A stretch of DNA of 64,000 nucleotides from Pyrinomonadaceae bacterium (GCA_014380365.1 JACMJZ010000031.1:248001-312000), one strand, 5' to 3'; shown: positions 1 to 9,448, counted from the stretch's first letter. Numbers and translations are program-made. The notes: a model not told the origin generated them from the letters alone.

Positions 1-19
1 AGGGGCCCTAGACACTGTT

Positions 20-1594
20 ATGAGTTCATTTATGGAGTCTTCCTTGAAACGTTTTCTTCTGATTCTCTTACTACTCGGTTCCTTCCTTGCTCCCGCGGCA
101 CAATTGGCAGGTGCGCCGCCCGCATCCTGGCAAAAGCCTCGCGGCACGCAAGCACCGCGCGTCCAGCAAAAACCCGCGACGCCGCAGACTCCACTCGCGC
201 CGGAACTAAAGCTTGTCAACAAGGTATTGGCGAATGGCCTCGAGATCATCGTGCTGGAGGATCATTCCGTTCCTCTTGTCACCGTTGAGCTGGCAGTTCG
301 TAATGGTTCGTACACGGAGCCGCCCGAGTTGAACGGACTGTCGCATCTTTACGAGCACATGTTCTTTAAAGCGAACCGCGCGGTCGTCAACTCTGAGGAA
401 TATGTCAAAGACATCGATTCCCTCGGCATCGTCTCCAACGGCGAGACTAAGGAGGAGCTGGTCAACTACTACTTCACGACCACCACTCCCAACTTTCCTG
501 TCGCCATGCGCTTCATGCGCGATGCTGCGCGTTACCCCGGCTTTGATGGAAGATGGTTCGAGCAGTTGCGCACCTCCGACCCCGAACGATTTCAGAGGGT
601 GCGCGGTTTTGTCGAGCGCCAGTTTGAATCTGAGCGCGAAGCCGTGATTGCAGAGCTCGACCGGCATGAGTCGAACCCCTACGGTTTTCTTAGCCATGAG
701 ATGACGAATCGCCTGTTTTACAAATATCCCACCCGAAAGAGCCCAGGAGGAACCAAAGCGACAGTGCGTACGGCGACGACGGAGATGATGCGACTCATCC
801 AAAGCCGCTACTACGTGCCGAACAACTCGGCCATCGTTGTCACTGGCGATGTGACCCCCGCCGAAGCCTTCCGCGCTGTTGAGGAGTTGTTTGGCGACTG
901 GGAACGCCGCGCGAAGGATCCGTTCGCGGAGTTTCCCTTAGTCGAGCATCCGCCCTTGCCAAGAAGCGAAGCGGCAATTATCAAACAGCCCGTGCAAAAT
1001 ATCGTGGTGAACATCGGTTGGCACGGCCCCTCTGTCGGCAAAGACGATGCCGCGACTTACGCGGCTGACGTCTTCTCGTTCATTCTGCGCCAACCCAATT
1101 CGCGCTTCCAACGCGCCCTCACTGATTCGGGACTCGTAACCGGTGCCGGCTTCGGTTACTACACCCAGCGCAACGTCGGTCCGATTAATCTTATCGCCCA
1201 GACCACTCCGGACAAGGCCCGTGCGGCGGTGCGCGCCATCTATGACGAGATTGCGCATTTCGACGACCCTGACTATTTCACGGATGAGGAGTTGGAAAGC
1301 GCTAAGGCGCTGTTGGAAGCCGACGACCTTTATTCGCGCGAAAAGCTCTCGGAGTATGCGCACACCTTAAGCTTCTGGTGGGCTTCGACGGGGTTGGAGT
1401 ATTTTCGCGGATACCTCGGGCGCTTGCGGGCCACCTCGAGGCCAGACATTAGTCGTTACATCAGGACCTATATTCAAAACAAGCCGCACGTTGGGCTGGC
1501 GTTGATGTCCGAGGAGTCGTTGAAACAGTCAGGGCTAACAACGGAAGATTTGATCGGGAACGGAACGCAGAACGCGCGTGCCGCTGTTCGGTGA
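20..1594 (+). CDS. M16 family zinc peptidase, catalytic subunit
   Basis: Pitrilysin/processing-peptidase-like zinc protease, probably periplasmic. A hydrophobic N-terminal segment (residues about 10-30) ending in Ala-rich sequence looks like a signal peptide, followed by a Pro/Gln-rich spacer. The zinc motif HxxEH is intact (HLYEH, H109/E112/H113) and the acidic motif EREAVIAE (205-212) supplies the likely third ligand. At 524 aa it has the two-domain half-size M16B form. A second ATG at 32 (MESSLKRF) is an equally good start, and no clear Shine-Dalgarno is visible because the window begins just upstream. The next gene starts 34 bases downstream and encodes an M16 protein without the zinc motif, so the two probably form the usual active/inactive heterodimer. 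Substrate unknown. Confidence 0.9.
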   Translation: MSSFMESSLKRFLLILLLLGSFLAPAAQLAGAPPASWQKPRGTQAPRVQQKPATPQTPLAPELKLVNKVLANGLEIIVLEDHSVPLVTVELAVRNGSYTEPPELNGLSHLYEHMFFKANRAVVNSEEYVKDIDSLGIVSNGETKEELVNYYFTTTTPNFPVAMRFMRDAARYPGFDGRWFEQLRTSDPERFQRVRGFVERQFESEREAVIAELDRHESNPYGFLSHEMTNRLFYKYPTRKSPGGTKATVRTATTEMMRLIQSRYYVPNNSAIVVTGDVTPAEAFRAVEELFGDWERRAKDPFAEFPLVEHPPLPRSEAAIIKQPVQNIVVNIGWHGPSVGKDDAATYAADVFSFILRQPNSRFQRALTDSGLVTGAGFGYYTQRNVGPINLIAQTTPDKARAAVRAIYDEIAHFDDPDYFTDEELESAKALLEADDLYSREKLSEYAHTLSFWWASTGLEYFRGYLGRLRATSRPDISRYIRTYIQNKPHVGLALMSEESLKQSGLTTEDLIGNGTQNARAAVR

Positions 1595-1628
1595 AGGACG
1601 GAAAGCTTTGAGCAGGAAAAACATTAAC

Positions 1629-3023
1629 ATGAAGCGCGTTGGATTCGCGCACAAACGCCGCGAGGGAATAGCTCTGGTTCTTTCGTTCCTCGTTCTGACG
1701 CTGTTGCCGGTTGCCGGCGGCGCGCAACAGTCAACTTCGACACGCGCCACGCCTTCTGCCAGAACTGCGGCAGAGGCCGTGCGGTTAGTAACCGAGTTTG
1801 AAGTCAACGGACTGAAGGTCCTGGTCAAGCGGCGCGAGGGCAGCCAGACCGTAGTCGCCGGACTATTCATGCGCGGCGGCGCGAGCAATGTCAGCGCTGA
1901 AAACGCCGGCGTCGAAGCCCTGATGCTCGACGTAGCTACCGAGGCGACTTCCAGCTTCCCACGTGAGCGGATGCGCCGCGAACTCTCACGCATCGGCACC
2001 GGCATTAGCTATGGCATTAATTACGACTACTCGGCCTTGACGCTGGCAAGCACGCGCCGGCATTTCGATCGCTCGTGGGAAATTTTCACTGACGCAGCGT
2101 TGCACCCCAGCTTCGCGCCTGACGACTTCGCGCGAGTGAAGAATCGGATCGTCATTGGCTTGAGCGGTGATCAGGATGTGCCCGATTCGTATCTTCAGGT
2201 CCTGCAATCACGCATCGCCTACAAGGGCCATCCTTATTTGAACAGCCCACACGGTACCGTCGATTCTGTCACGCGATTGACGATCGACGACGTCAAGAAA
2301 TTTCACCAAAACCTGTTGCAGACGTCACGCCTGCTGCTCGTGGTAGTCGGCGACATCGACCCGCAACAGATTCGGCGAAAGGTCGAGGCCTCTTTCGCCA
2401 AGTTGCCGCGCGGCAACTATAGTCCCTCAGCTCCGCCTCAGCTTGTCTTCAACGCGCAGACTGTGGAAGTGACCTCGCGGTCGCTGCCAACCAACTACGT
2501 GTCGGGGGTGTTCACCGCGCCGCCGTTGAGTGTGCCGGACATTTATCCGATGCGAATTGCCTCCTCGATACTCCAGGGCCGGGTGTTCACCGAAGTCCGA
2601 GTTAGACGCAACCTCTCTTACGCGCCGGACGCATTTCTCGGCAGCCAGGCTGCCAACCTTGGTGGCATTTACGTGACGGCCGTAGACGCAAACCAGGCGG
2701 TGCGTGTGATGCTGGAGGAGGTGGCGCGTCTGCAGAACGAGCAGGTTTCATCCGAGGAATTACAGGCGACCGCGCAGCTATTTCTAACCAAACACTACCT
2801 CGGGCAGGAGACCAACGCGGCGCAGGCCGGAGATCTGGCGCAGTATGAATTGCTCGGCGGTGGCTGGCGCAACTCAGCGGTGTTTCTCGAACGGCTGGGT
2901 GCTGTGACGCCGGCGGATGTTAAGCGAGTTGCCAACACCTACATGCGCAACATTCGCTTCGTCGTACTTGGTAATCCACAGAGCGTAGATGTGCGAGTGT
3001 TCACGGGTCAGGCCGGGGGATAG
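1629..3023 (+). CDS. M16 family peptidase-like protein, non-catalytic partner
   Basis: Second member of an M16 pair, 464 aa. The position of HxxEH is occupied by sequence without the ligands (around NAGVEALML), so it should not bind zinc. The C-terminal half keeps the Arg/Tyr-type motif (VRRNLSYAP) that in M16B heterodimers contributes to substrate binding. A signal peptide follows the ATG at 1629. An in-frame GTG at 1578 would overlap the upstream gene and lacks a ribosome site, whereas the ATG follows AGCAGGAAAA, so the ATG is preferred. It is co-transcribed with the upstream active subunit by spacing. The stop codon abuts a GGCAGGAGCAGAC tandem repeat. Confidence 0.85.
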   Translation: MKRVGFAHKRREGIALVLSFLVLTLLPVAGGAQQSTSTRATPSARTAAEAVRLVTEFEVNGLKVLVKRREGSQTVVAGLFMRGGASNVSAENAGVEALMLDVATEATSSFPRERMRRELSRIGTGISYGINYDYSALTLASTRRHFDRSWEIFTDAALHPSFAPDDFARVKNRIVIGLSGDQDVPDSYLQVLQSRIAYKGHPYLNSPHGTVDSVTRLTIDDVKKFHQNLLQTSRLLLVVVGDIDPQQIRRKVEASFAKLPRGNYSPSAPPQLVFNAQTVEVTSRSLPTNYVSGVFTAPPLSVPDIYPMRIASSILQGRVFTEVRVRRNLSYAPDAFLGSQAANLGGIYVTAVDANQAVRVMLEEVARLQNEQVSSEELQATAQLFLTKHYLGQETNAAQAGDLAQYELLGGGWRNSAVFLERLGAVTPADVKRVANTYMRNIRFVVLGNPQSVDVRVFTGQAGG

Positions 3024-3080
3024 TCGGCAGACGGCAGGAGCAGACGGCAGGAGCAGACAGTAGGAGCAGACAGCAGGAAC
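3024..3080 (+). repeat. Tandem GGCAGGAGCAGAC-type repeat (left arm)
   Basis: About four degenerate copies of the word CGGCAGGAGCAGA begin immediately after the M16 stop codon. The complementary word (GACTGCTCCTGCCGACTGCC type) lies at 3603-3631, on the other side of the small gene at 3091-3465, so the two stretches can be read as arms of one long inverted repeat. The same word occurs at 29601-29650. Confidence 0.7.
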
Positions 3081-3090
3081 AGGAATACGC

Positions 3091-3465
3091 TTAGTGGCTG
3101 AATCTTTCGGGGTGAGCAATCATGCCGCCGAGCATTCTTCCTACCTCGTCATAACCCCTTCTCAGTTCGAGTTGGCGATTCTCTGACAGATAGCCACATG
3201 CGTGAGCAAAATCAAGCCAAACCTGGGTCTCGGTGGCTTCTCCGTCTGCATCGGCCAACTTGCTAACGAACATTTTAGGATATTGCTTCTTGCGGTATCC
3301 TTCGCCGATATTGGCCGGAACGCTGCGCGACGAGCGACGAATTTGATCGGTGAGTGAGTACCTTTCCTCAAGTGGAAATTTCTTAGACTCATGAAAAATT
3401 TCCATAGCCAAACTGAAAGCTAACCTATAAACCTTGAGATCCCTGAAACCATCTGCGAAGGTCAT
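3091..3465 (-). CDS. Four helix bundle protein (23S rRNA IVP family)
   Basis: The 124-residue sequence matches the 23S rRNA-intervening-sequence/four-helix-bundle family: DLKVYRLAFSLAMEIF near the N-terminus, then SLTDQIRRSSRSVPANIGEG, the most conserved signature, then an amphipathic C-terminal helix pair. Family members are small cytoplasmic helical bundles that assemble as pentamers. Their biochemical role is not established. The gene sits alone, convergent to the M16 pair, between inverted copies of a GGCAGGAGCAG repeat, recalling the flanking inverted repeats of the original rRNA-embedded members. Here no rRNA is near. Confidence 0.88.
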   Translation of the reverse strand: MTFADGFRDLKVYRLAFSLAMEIFHESKKFPLEERYSLTDQIRRSSRSVPANIGEGYRKKQYPKMFVSKLADADGEATETQVWLDFAHACGYLSENRQLELRRGYDEVGRMLGGMIAHPERFSH

Positions 3466-3602
3466 TCAGACTCCCTGGAGTGGCATTTGGATTATCAGCT
3501 GGTCAATTCGAGGAGAGAAACGATAATACAATCGAGGGTTGGATGAAACCCAAGCCGTGAAAGTGCATTTTGAGTTTAATGCAAGAGCTTTTGTGTCCGT
3601 CG

Positions 3603-3631
3603 ATCCTGCCGACTGCTCCTGCCGACTGCCT
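3603..3631 (-). repeat. GGCAGGAGCAG repeat (right arm)
   Basis: On the plus strand this reads CGATCCTGCCGACTGCTCCT followed by GCCGACTGCC, the reverse complement of the repeat at 3024-3080. It runs into the stop codon of the protease gene that ends at 3630. Confidence 0.6.
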
Positions 3632-4766
3632 ACTGGTTCAGGGTTTCGCTCAAGAGCTTCTCGTAAAGCTTCACATCGAGTTGGCGGAGAATCTTAGCTT
3701 CGCTAAAGGCAAGTCGCTCATTCCCACTCTCAAAGTAGGCGATGGCGAGGTTGTAATGGGCGTCCGCATTGTTGGGATTCAGGCTGGCCGCGCGGTTGTA
3801 TGAAGCAATGGCATCGGGCAGTTGTCCAGCGTGGTAATAGGCGTCGCCGAGTTTGTTATGTATCTCTTCTGAGTCGGGTTTCAACTTGAGCGCGTGCTGG
3901 TAAGCGCGAATTCCTTCTTCGGCTTTTCCCTGCTTAACTTTGCAATAACCAACCTGCGCCCACGCGTCGGCGCGCCCGGGATTTCTATTCGCGGCGGTTT
4001 CGAAATAGCTAAGCGCGCTGTCGTAGTTGCCCAACCACAAAGACTCCAAGCCGGTTCGATAGGACGAATCCGCCGCGTCGCCGCCCTTTCCCTTTGCCCC
4101 CAGGGTGGCGAGGGAACGCAACTGGCCCGGGCGCAGATTCTCCACTCGGGCCGCGGCGATGGCCAGATTGATGTTCTGCCCGTTCGTCACTTTAACTGTG
4201 ACCACGCCCACCACCTGGCCCTTGAGATTGAAAACCGGACTGCCGCTGTTGCCATGGGAAATCGGCGCCGTGATCTGGATGATCTTGCCGACGTTGGGAA
4301 CCTCTCGAACCGCCGACACGATCCCGTCGCTGACCGAACCTTCCAGTTTGAGTGGATTGCCGATCACGAAAATCGGTTCACCTTCATCGGGTAGCCCGCT
4401 CGCCAGCTCACTCGATCGGGCACGCTCGGGCGGCATCTCCACGCGCAGCAGCGCAAGGTCGCCTTCTTCATCGACGGCAATCGTTCCCGCTACCGGAAAC
4501 ACTTTTCCTTTCCCGTCGAGCGTCTTGATTTCCGATCGCTTCGCGCCACGCACGACGTGGAGGTTGGTGACCACCTGTCCGGGACGCAGGAAGAACCCGC
4601 TGCCGGTCATCAACGCCTCGCCCTGCGCGTCGTAAGTTGCAATCGCAACTACCGTGGGCTTGAGACGCCGGACAAGTTCAGGAAGACTCTCCTGAGCGAA
4701 TGTGTGTTTGAAGGAGAAGAGACAAATAGCTATTAGCAGCAACTGGGGGTAGATGCGTTTGTACAT
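3630..4766 (-). CDS. Secreted trypsin-like serine protease with C-terminal TPR repeats
   Basis: S1C/HtrA-type protease of 378 aa. The ATG at 4766 gives MYKRIYPQLLLIAICLFSF, a clear signal peptide ending in FAQ. A TTG seven codons earlier is possible but would spoil the signal. The catalytic triad is visible: His in VVTNLHVVRG (about H70), Asp in EEGDLALLRVE (about D103) and Ser in HGNSGSPVFN (about S174). No PDZ domain follows. Residues about 230-365 instead form three to four tetratricopeptide repeats (e.g. ADAWAQVGYCKVKQGKAEEG). The protein is likely periplasmic, with the TPRs as a partner-binding platform. Target unknown. Confidence 0.85.
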   Translation of the reverse strand: MYKRIYPQLLLIAICLFSFKHTFAQESLPELVRRLKPTVVAIATYDAQGEALMTGSGFFLRPGQVVTNLHVVRGAKRSEIKTLDGKGKVFPVAGTIAVDEEGDLALLRVEMPPERARSSELASGLPDEGEPIFVIGNPLKLEGSVSDGIVSAVREVPNVGKIIQITAPISHGNSGSPVFNLKGQVVGVVTVKVTNGQNINLAIAAARVENLRPGQLRSLATLGAKGKGGDAADSSYRTGLESLWLGNYDSALSYFETAANRNPGRADAWAQVGYCKVKQGKAEEGIRAYQHALKLKPDSEEIHNKLGDAYYHAGQLPDAIASYNRAASLNPNNADAHYNLAIAYFESGNERLAFSEAKILRQLDVKLYEKLLSETLNQ

Positions 4767-5204
4767 AGCCTTAAGTTGTAACCGCAACTGACTCTTGCGT
4801 TGTTAGGACCGAAGCATGCTGCTTCGGCGTTTGCTACTGGCGAGCGCGACTGCCGGGGAGTCGACTGGGCTAGTTGTCTGGCCAACCATGCCCTTGATCC
4901 GCATATTACCCCAAGCCAAGCTTGGGGCATAGCAAATTCTCGCGTTCCGGAGGGCCGACGCCGCGGCAGGGCACGGGGCAGTGGCCCGACCGTGAGGGAG
5001 AGCGTCGCACCTCGTCAGATAGCGCCCTCCATGACCGTCCCACCCCCGCGCGGGGATGTCGCGCCCGGGACCCCGGGGTCGGGCTCTGCCCCGCCCTGCG
5101 GTTGTGCAGCCACAAAAATGAGGCCGCCATGGTGGCGGCCTCTGATTCTTGCATCTCGACTACTCGCTTCGAGCAGCCTTAGTCTTGCAAGGTTCTTCCA
5201 GGAT
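4767..5204. other. Gene-free stretch with GC-rich palindromes
   Basis: No convincing gene. Contents: a perfect-looking palindrome around CCGAAGCATGCTGCTTCGG near 4808-4826, then a GC-rich block (about 4940-5105) built from words such as GGGCACGGGGCAGTGGCCC, CCCCGCGCGGGG and CCCGGGACCCCGGGG. These are related to the nested palindrome at 56533-56660 and to the block at 61099-61163. An open frame runs through here on the plus strand but has repeat-like composition. A terminator for the minus-strand gene follows at 5114-5142. Confidence 0.55.
5114..5142 (-). terminator. Rho-independent terminator of the 5205-6143 gene
   Basis: A perfect 10-bp stem GAGGCCGCCA / TGGCGGCCTC with a 3-base loop (5120-5142) is followed on the minus strand by a run of five T (5114-5118). 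It lies about 60 bases past the stop codon of the gene at 5205-6143. Confidence 0.8.
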
Positions 5205-6143
5205 CTACCTATTGACCGTGCCGACGACAGTGCCGCGCGGCATGGAAAGCTCGTCCTCGAGCGTGATGAAGAGACCGAAGTCTCGGAGCGTCGTCTCGGA
5301 CTTGATCTCGGCCTCGTTACGACGGCCTGTGTTCACAACCTGACCGAGTTTGACGTACTTGTTGTCGCTTGAGACGGCCCATAGCACGTAGACCTTGCCG
5401 CCCGGCGATTCCTTCAGTTCGTGGAAGCGGGCCGTGATAGTCGTCGGGCCGTCATTGCGCGGCTCGATGTTGAAGTTGACGCGTGAGCCCGTTAGCTCGC
5501 CCAACAGGTTGACCTTCAACTGTGTGTCATCGCCCTTCTTGTATCCCGGGATGTTGAGCATCGGCACACTATAAGACGTTGTTGGTGTTACTCCAGAAGT
5601 GGATGTTGCCGCTACCTTCTCACCGATAGGATTCATCGTGTGTGGAATCACGGCGAAGCCTTCGGGCACCGCGCTTCTGAAGAGGACCGTCGTGTTCGGA
5701 TCGTAGGCCGTAAGGGCGGCATCCGGCGAAGCTATCAGCATGAACTTATCCATCGGGGTGACCGTTGTGAATGTGCCGACACCATCGGCAACCGTGATCG
5801 GACCCAGTAAAGTAGTCGCTCCGGCCGGATCGACTGCGTAGACGTGTAACCCAGTCGCATCTTTCGGGACGCCAGTCAGGTTGAGTTTGATTCTGGTCCC
5901 GTTATCGTCACGCAGGATGGTGGCAACTCCATTGGCGCCGGCGATACCCACGGGATTCAAAGTTACCGTGACTTCCTTTTTCACCGGATACTCGATCACT
6001 GTAAAAGTGCCGTCCGGGTGCTGCACTGTCTTGGTAACGGTGGTTGGAGTTTGGGTGACTGTTGTCGTTGTAGTTTGTGCGGAGACGAATGCGGCCGATG
6101 ACAACATCAGCGCTACCGCCATAATTGAAAGTCGTTTATGCAT
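5205..6143 (-). CDS. Secreted protein with two RskA-C-like beta domains
   Basis: This 312-aa protein has a clean signal peptide (MHKRLSIMAVALMLSSAAFVSAQ is 23 residues, cleavage after SAQ) and a Thr-rich segment (TTTTTVTQTPTTVTKTV). AAGGAG lies 11 bases before the ATG. Two segments (about 55-140 and 195-310) resemble the extracellular beta-sandwich of anti-sigma factor K-type proteins, with the recognisable pattern GGKVYVLWAVSSDNKYVKLG in the second. There is no zinc-finger or membrane anchor, so it is not itself an anti-sigma factor. Likely periplasmic or secreted. Function unknown; the fold assignment is inference from sequence pattern. It is a single-gene unit with its own terminator. Confidence 0.7.
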   Translation of the reverse strand: MHKRLSIMAVALMLSSAAFVSAQTTTTTVTQTPTTVTKTVQHPDGTFTVIEYPVKKEVTVTLNPVGIAGANGVATILRDDNGTRIKLNLTGVPKDATGLHVYAVDPAGATTLLGPITVADGVGTFTTVTPMDKFMLIASPDAALTAYDPNTTVLFRSAVPEGFAVIPHTMNPIGEKVAATSTSGVTPTTSYSVPMLNIPGYKKGDDTQLKVNLLGELTGSRVNFNIEPRNDGPTTITARFHELKESPGGKVYVLWAVSSDNKYVKLGQVVNTGRRNEAEIKSETTLRDFGLFITLEDELSMPRGTVVGTVNR

Positions 6144-6382
6144 AGTTCAGTCTTGCTCCTTCTGATTCTTAATCCCGATTAAGTTGTTCCGGGGGAATTA
6201 ACAGGTTAGTCCGGTGAGGTAGTCGCAAGCATCATGCCGCTTGAGCAACTGGAAATTCGGGTAAACTAGAGAGGTTACCGACAGTTTCGCAGGATTCTCT
6301 AGGAAAATGCTAAATGAGCGACGCAGAACGGTACAGGCCTGTACGGTAATTTAGCGGACAATCCGGATTTCTGAAGACGCTG
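6144..6382. other. Intergenic region between two minus-strand genes
   Basis: Contains the promoter side of the 5205-6143 gene (ribosome site AAGGAG at about 6155) and the 3' side of the YdeI-like gene. A nearly self-complementary GGCCTGTACGG word lies near 6335. No gene or clear terminator is visible. Confidence 0.4.
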
Positions 6383-6937
6383 TCATAGCCTTCGGCCCGC
6401 AACTGATTCCTCAATCAATTTGTTCAGGCGCCTTAGCCGCGTCTCTTCCTGCTTGGCGCTGACGATCCACCAATTGATGACTTTGCGATACGACGGCGGT
6501 TGAGCCTGAAAGAATTTCCACGCACCTTTATTTCGCTTGAGTATTCCCGCGTAGGGTTCAACCAGCTCCGCGCTCCGCTGTTCGTACGCATAGATGCCGG
6601 AGCGATTTTCTTTTCGCGCTTCAAACGCCTTCAGTCCGGCAGGCTGCATCCCGCCTTGCTTGATTAACTCACTTGCGCGTTTCGTATTAACAGAACTCCA
6701 GGTGCTCGTCGGCTTGCGCGGAGAAAAACGGATCTTGTAGCTATCGTCGTCGATGCTTTTTCTGAGACCGTCGATCCATCCGAAGCACAACGCTTCATCG
6801 ACTGACTCAGGCCAGGTAATGCTCGGCTTGCCCGTGCTCTTCTTGTAAAGACCCACCCACAACTCTTTTGCGGTTGCATGATGCGCCTCGAGCCACTCAC
6901 GAAACGCTGAAGGTGTTTTGAAGAACTCGGGAGTCAC
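6383..6937 (-). CDS. YdeI/OmpD-associated (OmdA) family protein
   Basis: A 184-aa cytoplasmic protein matching the bacteriocin-protection YdeI/OmpD-associated family. The N-terminus holds EFFKTPSAFREWLEAHHATA and ELWVGLYKKSTGKPSITWPE, then the signature DEALCFGWIDGLRKSIDDDS and RFSPRKPTSTWSSVN, then a Lys/Arg-rich C-terminal helix pair with YRKVINWWIVSAKQEETRLRR. The start is a GTG. Family members have been linked to envelope stress or cationic-peptide resistance in enterobacteria. The molecular activity is unknown and the role in this organism is inference. No obvious operon partner. Confidence 0.88.
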   Translation of the reverse strand: MTPEFFKTPSAFREWLEAHHATAKELWVGLYKKSTGKPSITWPESVDEALCFGWIDGLRKSIDDDSYKIRFSPRKPTSTWSSVNTKRASELIKQGGMQPAGLKAFEARKENRSGIYAYEQRSAELVEPYAGILKRNKGAWKFFQAQPPSYRKVINWWIVSAKQEETRLRRLNKLIEESVAGRRL

Positions 6938-6960
6938 GAAGGTCTAGCGGAACCACTCAA

Positions 6961-7030
6961 GTAGTTTAGAGTTCAAACTTTAGTTTGCGCTGTCGAAACA
7001 AAGCAAGCTAAAGCTTGAACTCTGAACTGC
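6961..7030. repeat. Imperfect inverted repeat (28-base arms)
   Basis: Left arm 6961-6988 (GTAGTTTAGAGTTCAAACTT...) pairs with right arm 7003-7030 around a 14-base loop. The four mismatches are all transitions, three of which leave G-U wobbles in plus-strand RNA. It fills the gap between the YdeI-like gene and the fused E1 gene and could act as a stem-loop at the E1 transcript 3' end. No T-run follows. Confidence 0.7.
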
Positions 7031-7048
7031 TTGACTCAAGCGTGAATC

Positions 7049-9448
7049 TCAGTAGCTGTGAAGCTCTTTTATGGCCTCCACCACATCAGCCACTTGCGGG
7101 AGGATCACATCTTCGAGCTGCGGTGCATAGGCGACGAAGGTGTCCATAGCGGCTACACGTCTCACCGGTGCGTCGAGGTGTTCGAAGAGTTCATCCGAAA
7201 TGCGCGCGGCGATTTCAGCGCCGTAACCGAACGACAGGGAATCCTCGTGGGCGACAATTACGCGGTTCGTTTTCTTGACGGTCACGACGATTGCGTCCCA
7301 ATCGTAAGGTTGCAGGCTGCGCAGATCGATAATTTCAACGCTGATGCCTTGTTGTTCAGCTTGCTTCGCGGCGACGACTGAGCGTTGTACGAGCGCGCCG
7401 TAAGTGATGATTGAAAGATCTGTTCCTTCGCGCACAGTTTTCGCCTTGCCGAAGGGAATCATGAAATCGTCCGGCGGATACTGCGACTTGTTATAAGCCT
7501 GGCGGTAGAGATGCTTATGTTCGAGAAACAAAACGGGATCGTCTGAACGGATGGCCGTGCGCAACAAACCATTCGCGTCTAGCGCATTCGACGGATAGAT
7601 AACTCTGAGACCGGGTATCTGCGTGAAGGTCGAGACTCCCGACTGTGAATGGTAGACCGCACCGCCTTTCAAGTAGCCGCCCACCGGCACCCGCATCACC
7701 ACCGGCGCTTTCCAGTCGTTAGCCGAGCGCCAACGTAACACCGCCAGCTCGTTTCGAATCTGGTGCATTGCGGGCCAGATGTAATCGAAGAACTGAATCT
7801 CGACTACCGGCTTGAGTCCGCGCGTAGCCATGCCGATGGCGCGGCCGACAATGTTTGCTTCAGCCAGCGGTGAATTGAAGACGCGCGCGCCGCCAAACTT
7901 TCGCTGCAAGTTGGCAGTGACTTTGAACACACCGCCTTTGCCCTTTACCTTTTCCAGAGACTCCTCGCGCGAACAGTCAGCCACGTCTTCGCCAAAGACG
8001 ACGATCCGCGGATCGCGAGCCATTTCCGTGTGCAGACAACGATTAATCAGGTCAACCATCGTGCCCGCATTGCCGGATAGTTCCGCGCCTTCCTCGGTGT
8101 CAAACTCTTTGGAAGTGGGATCGACATCCGGTGAGTAAACAAAAAGTTTCGCTGTCTCAGGCGCAGGCTGTGGGCTGGCGAGCGCCTGGTCGGCAGCTTC
8201 AGTGACGAGCGCGTCGATTTCGTCTTTGACCTTCTGCAGTCCATCCTGGTCGAGAATGTTTTCTTCAACCAGCAGGTGGCCGAAGCGCTTCACCGGATCA
8301 CGTTCGGCGTCAGCCGTGCGCTCTTCGTCCGGGCGATAAAGCCTTTCGTCATCTGAGAGCGAATGCGAATAGGGACGAATAACCTTCGCATGAATCAGAG
8401 CTGGACCCCTGCGCGCGCGACAGTATTGGACGGCCCGGTACACAGTATCGAGCGATTCCAACATGTCGGTGCCGTCGCAGCGCTGCAAATAGAGATTCGG
8501 GAAATTTTCGACCAATCGCGAAATGTCGCCGCCGGCAGTCTGCACTTCAACCGGAACACTGATCGCGTAGCCGTTGTCTTCCACCAGGAAGAGGACTGGC
8601 AGTTTCAGATTGCAAGCGGTGTTCAGCGCTTCCCAAAATTCGCCCTCGCTCGAAGTCCCGTCGCCAATCGAAACGTAAACCACTTCGTCTTTGCGAAAGT
8701 TTGAAGCGCGGTTTCTGAGCTCCTTGATCAACTTAAAACGATACGCAGCTTCCGCACAGCCGACGGCCTGGAGCAGCTGGGTCCCGGTAGGAGACGACTG
8801 CGAAACGATATTGAGTTTTTTGTGACCCCAATGTGAAGGCATCTGGCGGCCATGTGAATTTGGATCCGCTTCGGCGCCGACGGCGGAAAGCAGTTGCTCG
8901 AGCGGCGTCATGCCCAGCTGGAGACAGAGCGCGCGATCGCGATAGTAGGGGTAAAACCAATCAGACGCGGGCTTCAACATCATTCCGGCAGCCACGAGGA
9001 TCGCTTCGTGTCCGGCGCCGCTGATTTGAAAGAAGATCTTGTTCTGGTTCTTGAGTTGGATCTCTTTGTCATCGAGTTTCCGCGAAAGATACATCGTGCG
9101 GTAGAACTCAATCATCTGTTCGCGCGACAGCCTGGGACGCTCGCCCTTAACAGGTTGAACCTTTGGCGAGGCAGCGCGCGGCGGCCGAGGCTCGCGCTGC
9201 TGCTTTCGCTCGCGTTGCGGCTGGGTGACGGGCTGCGCGGCTGGTTTCGCCTCTTGTATTGGCTCGGGTTTAAGCGCAGGTTTAGGTTCAGGCGGCGCCG
9301 CGGGTTGGTCTGCAGGTCGAGGCACCAGTCGGGAAGTAGTTACGGTTCCGCGTTTCTTCTCTTGAGCAGCGGCTTTTTCCGCGGCAGCGGCGGCCTGGGC
9401 CCTGGCTTGGGCTTTTGGTACAAGTTTTAGGACTTTTAGCTCACTCAT
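7049..9448 (-). CDS. 2-oxoacid dehydrogenase E1, fused alpha and beta subunits
   Basis: Thiamine-diphosphate decarboxylase component of a pyruvate- or branched-chain 2-oxoacid dehydrogenase, with alpha and beta on one 799-aa chain. The ATG at 9448 ([10 protein letters not shown]) is preferred to an upstream frame extension into repeat DNA. Residues 1 to about 105 are an Ala/Lys/Pro/Gln-rich tail like an E2 linker but without lipoyl or subunit-binding domain. E1-alpha spans about 108-430 with the ThDP motif [15 protein letters not shown]...N (about 262-292) and [15 protein letters not shown]1-beta spans about 460-799 ([42 protein letters not shown]). Fused E1s of this kind usually act on branched-chain 2-oxoacids; specificity here is uncertain. 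No E2 or E3 gene adjoins it, so it may share the E2/E3 encoded at 56861-62662. Confidence 0.9.
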   Translation of the reverse strand: MSELKVLKLVPKAQARAQAAAAAEKAAAQEKKRGTVTTSRLVPRPADQPAAPPEPKPALKPEPIQEAKPAAQPVTQPQRERKQQREPRPPRAASPKVQPVKGERPRLSREQMIEFYRTMYLSRKLDDKEIQLKNQNKIFFQISGAGHEAILVAAGMMLKPASDWFYPYYRDRALCLQLGMTPLEQLLSAVGAEADPNSHGRQMPSHWGHKKLNIVSQSSPTGTQLLQAVGCAEAAYRFKLIKELRNRASNFRKDEVVYVSIGDGTSSEGEFWEALNTACNLKLPVLFLVEDNGYAISVPVEVQTAGGDISRLVENFPNLYLQRCDGTDMLESLDTVYRAVQYCRARRGPALIHAKVIRPYSHSLSDDERLYRPDEERTADAERDPVKRFGHLLVEENILDQDGLQKVKDEIDALVTEAADQALASPQPAPETAKLFVYSPDVDPTSKEFDTEEGAELSGNAGTMVDLINRCLHTEMARDPRIVVFGEDVADCSREESLEKVKGKGGVFKVTANLQRKFGGARVFNSPLAEANIVGRAIGMATRGLKPVVEIQFFDYIWPAMHQIRNELAVLRWRSANDWKAPVVMRVPVGGYLKGGAVYHSQSGVSTFTQIPGLRVIYPSNALDANGLLRTAIRSDDPVLFLEHKHLYRQAYNKSQYPPDDFMIPFGKAKTVREGTDLSIITYGALVQRSVVAAKQAEQQGISVEIIDLRSLQPYDWDAIVVTVKKTNRVIVAHEDSLSFGYGAEIAARISDELFEHLDAPVRRVAAMDTFVAYAPQLEDVILPQVADVVEAIKELHSY

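Noticed and set aside
4800-5372. 190-residue plus-strand open frame
   Set aside because: It starts within a palindrome, crosses GC-rich repeats and the terminator and runs antisense into the signal-peptide gene at 5205-6143. No ribosome site.
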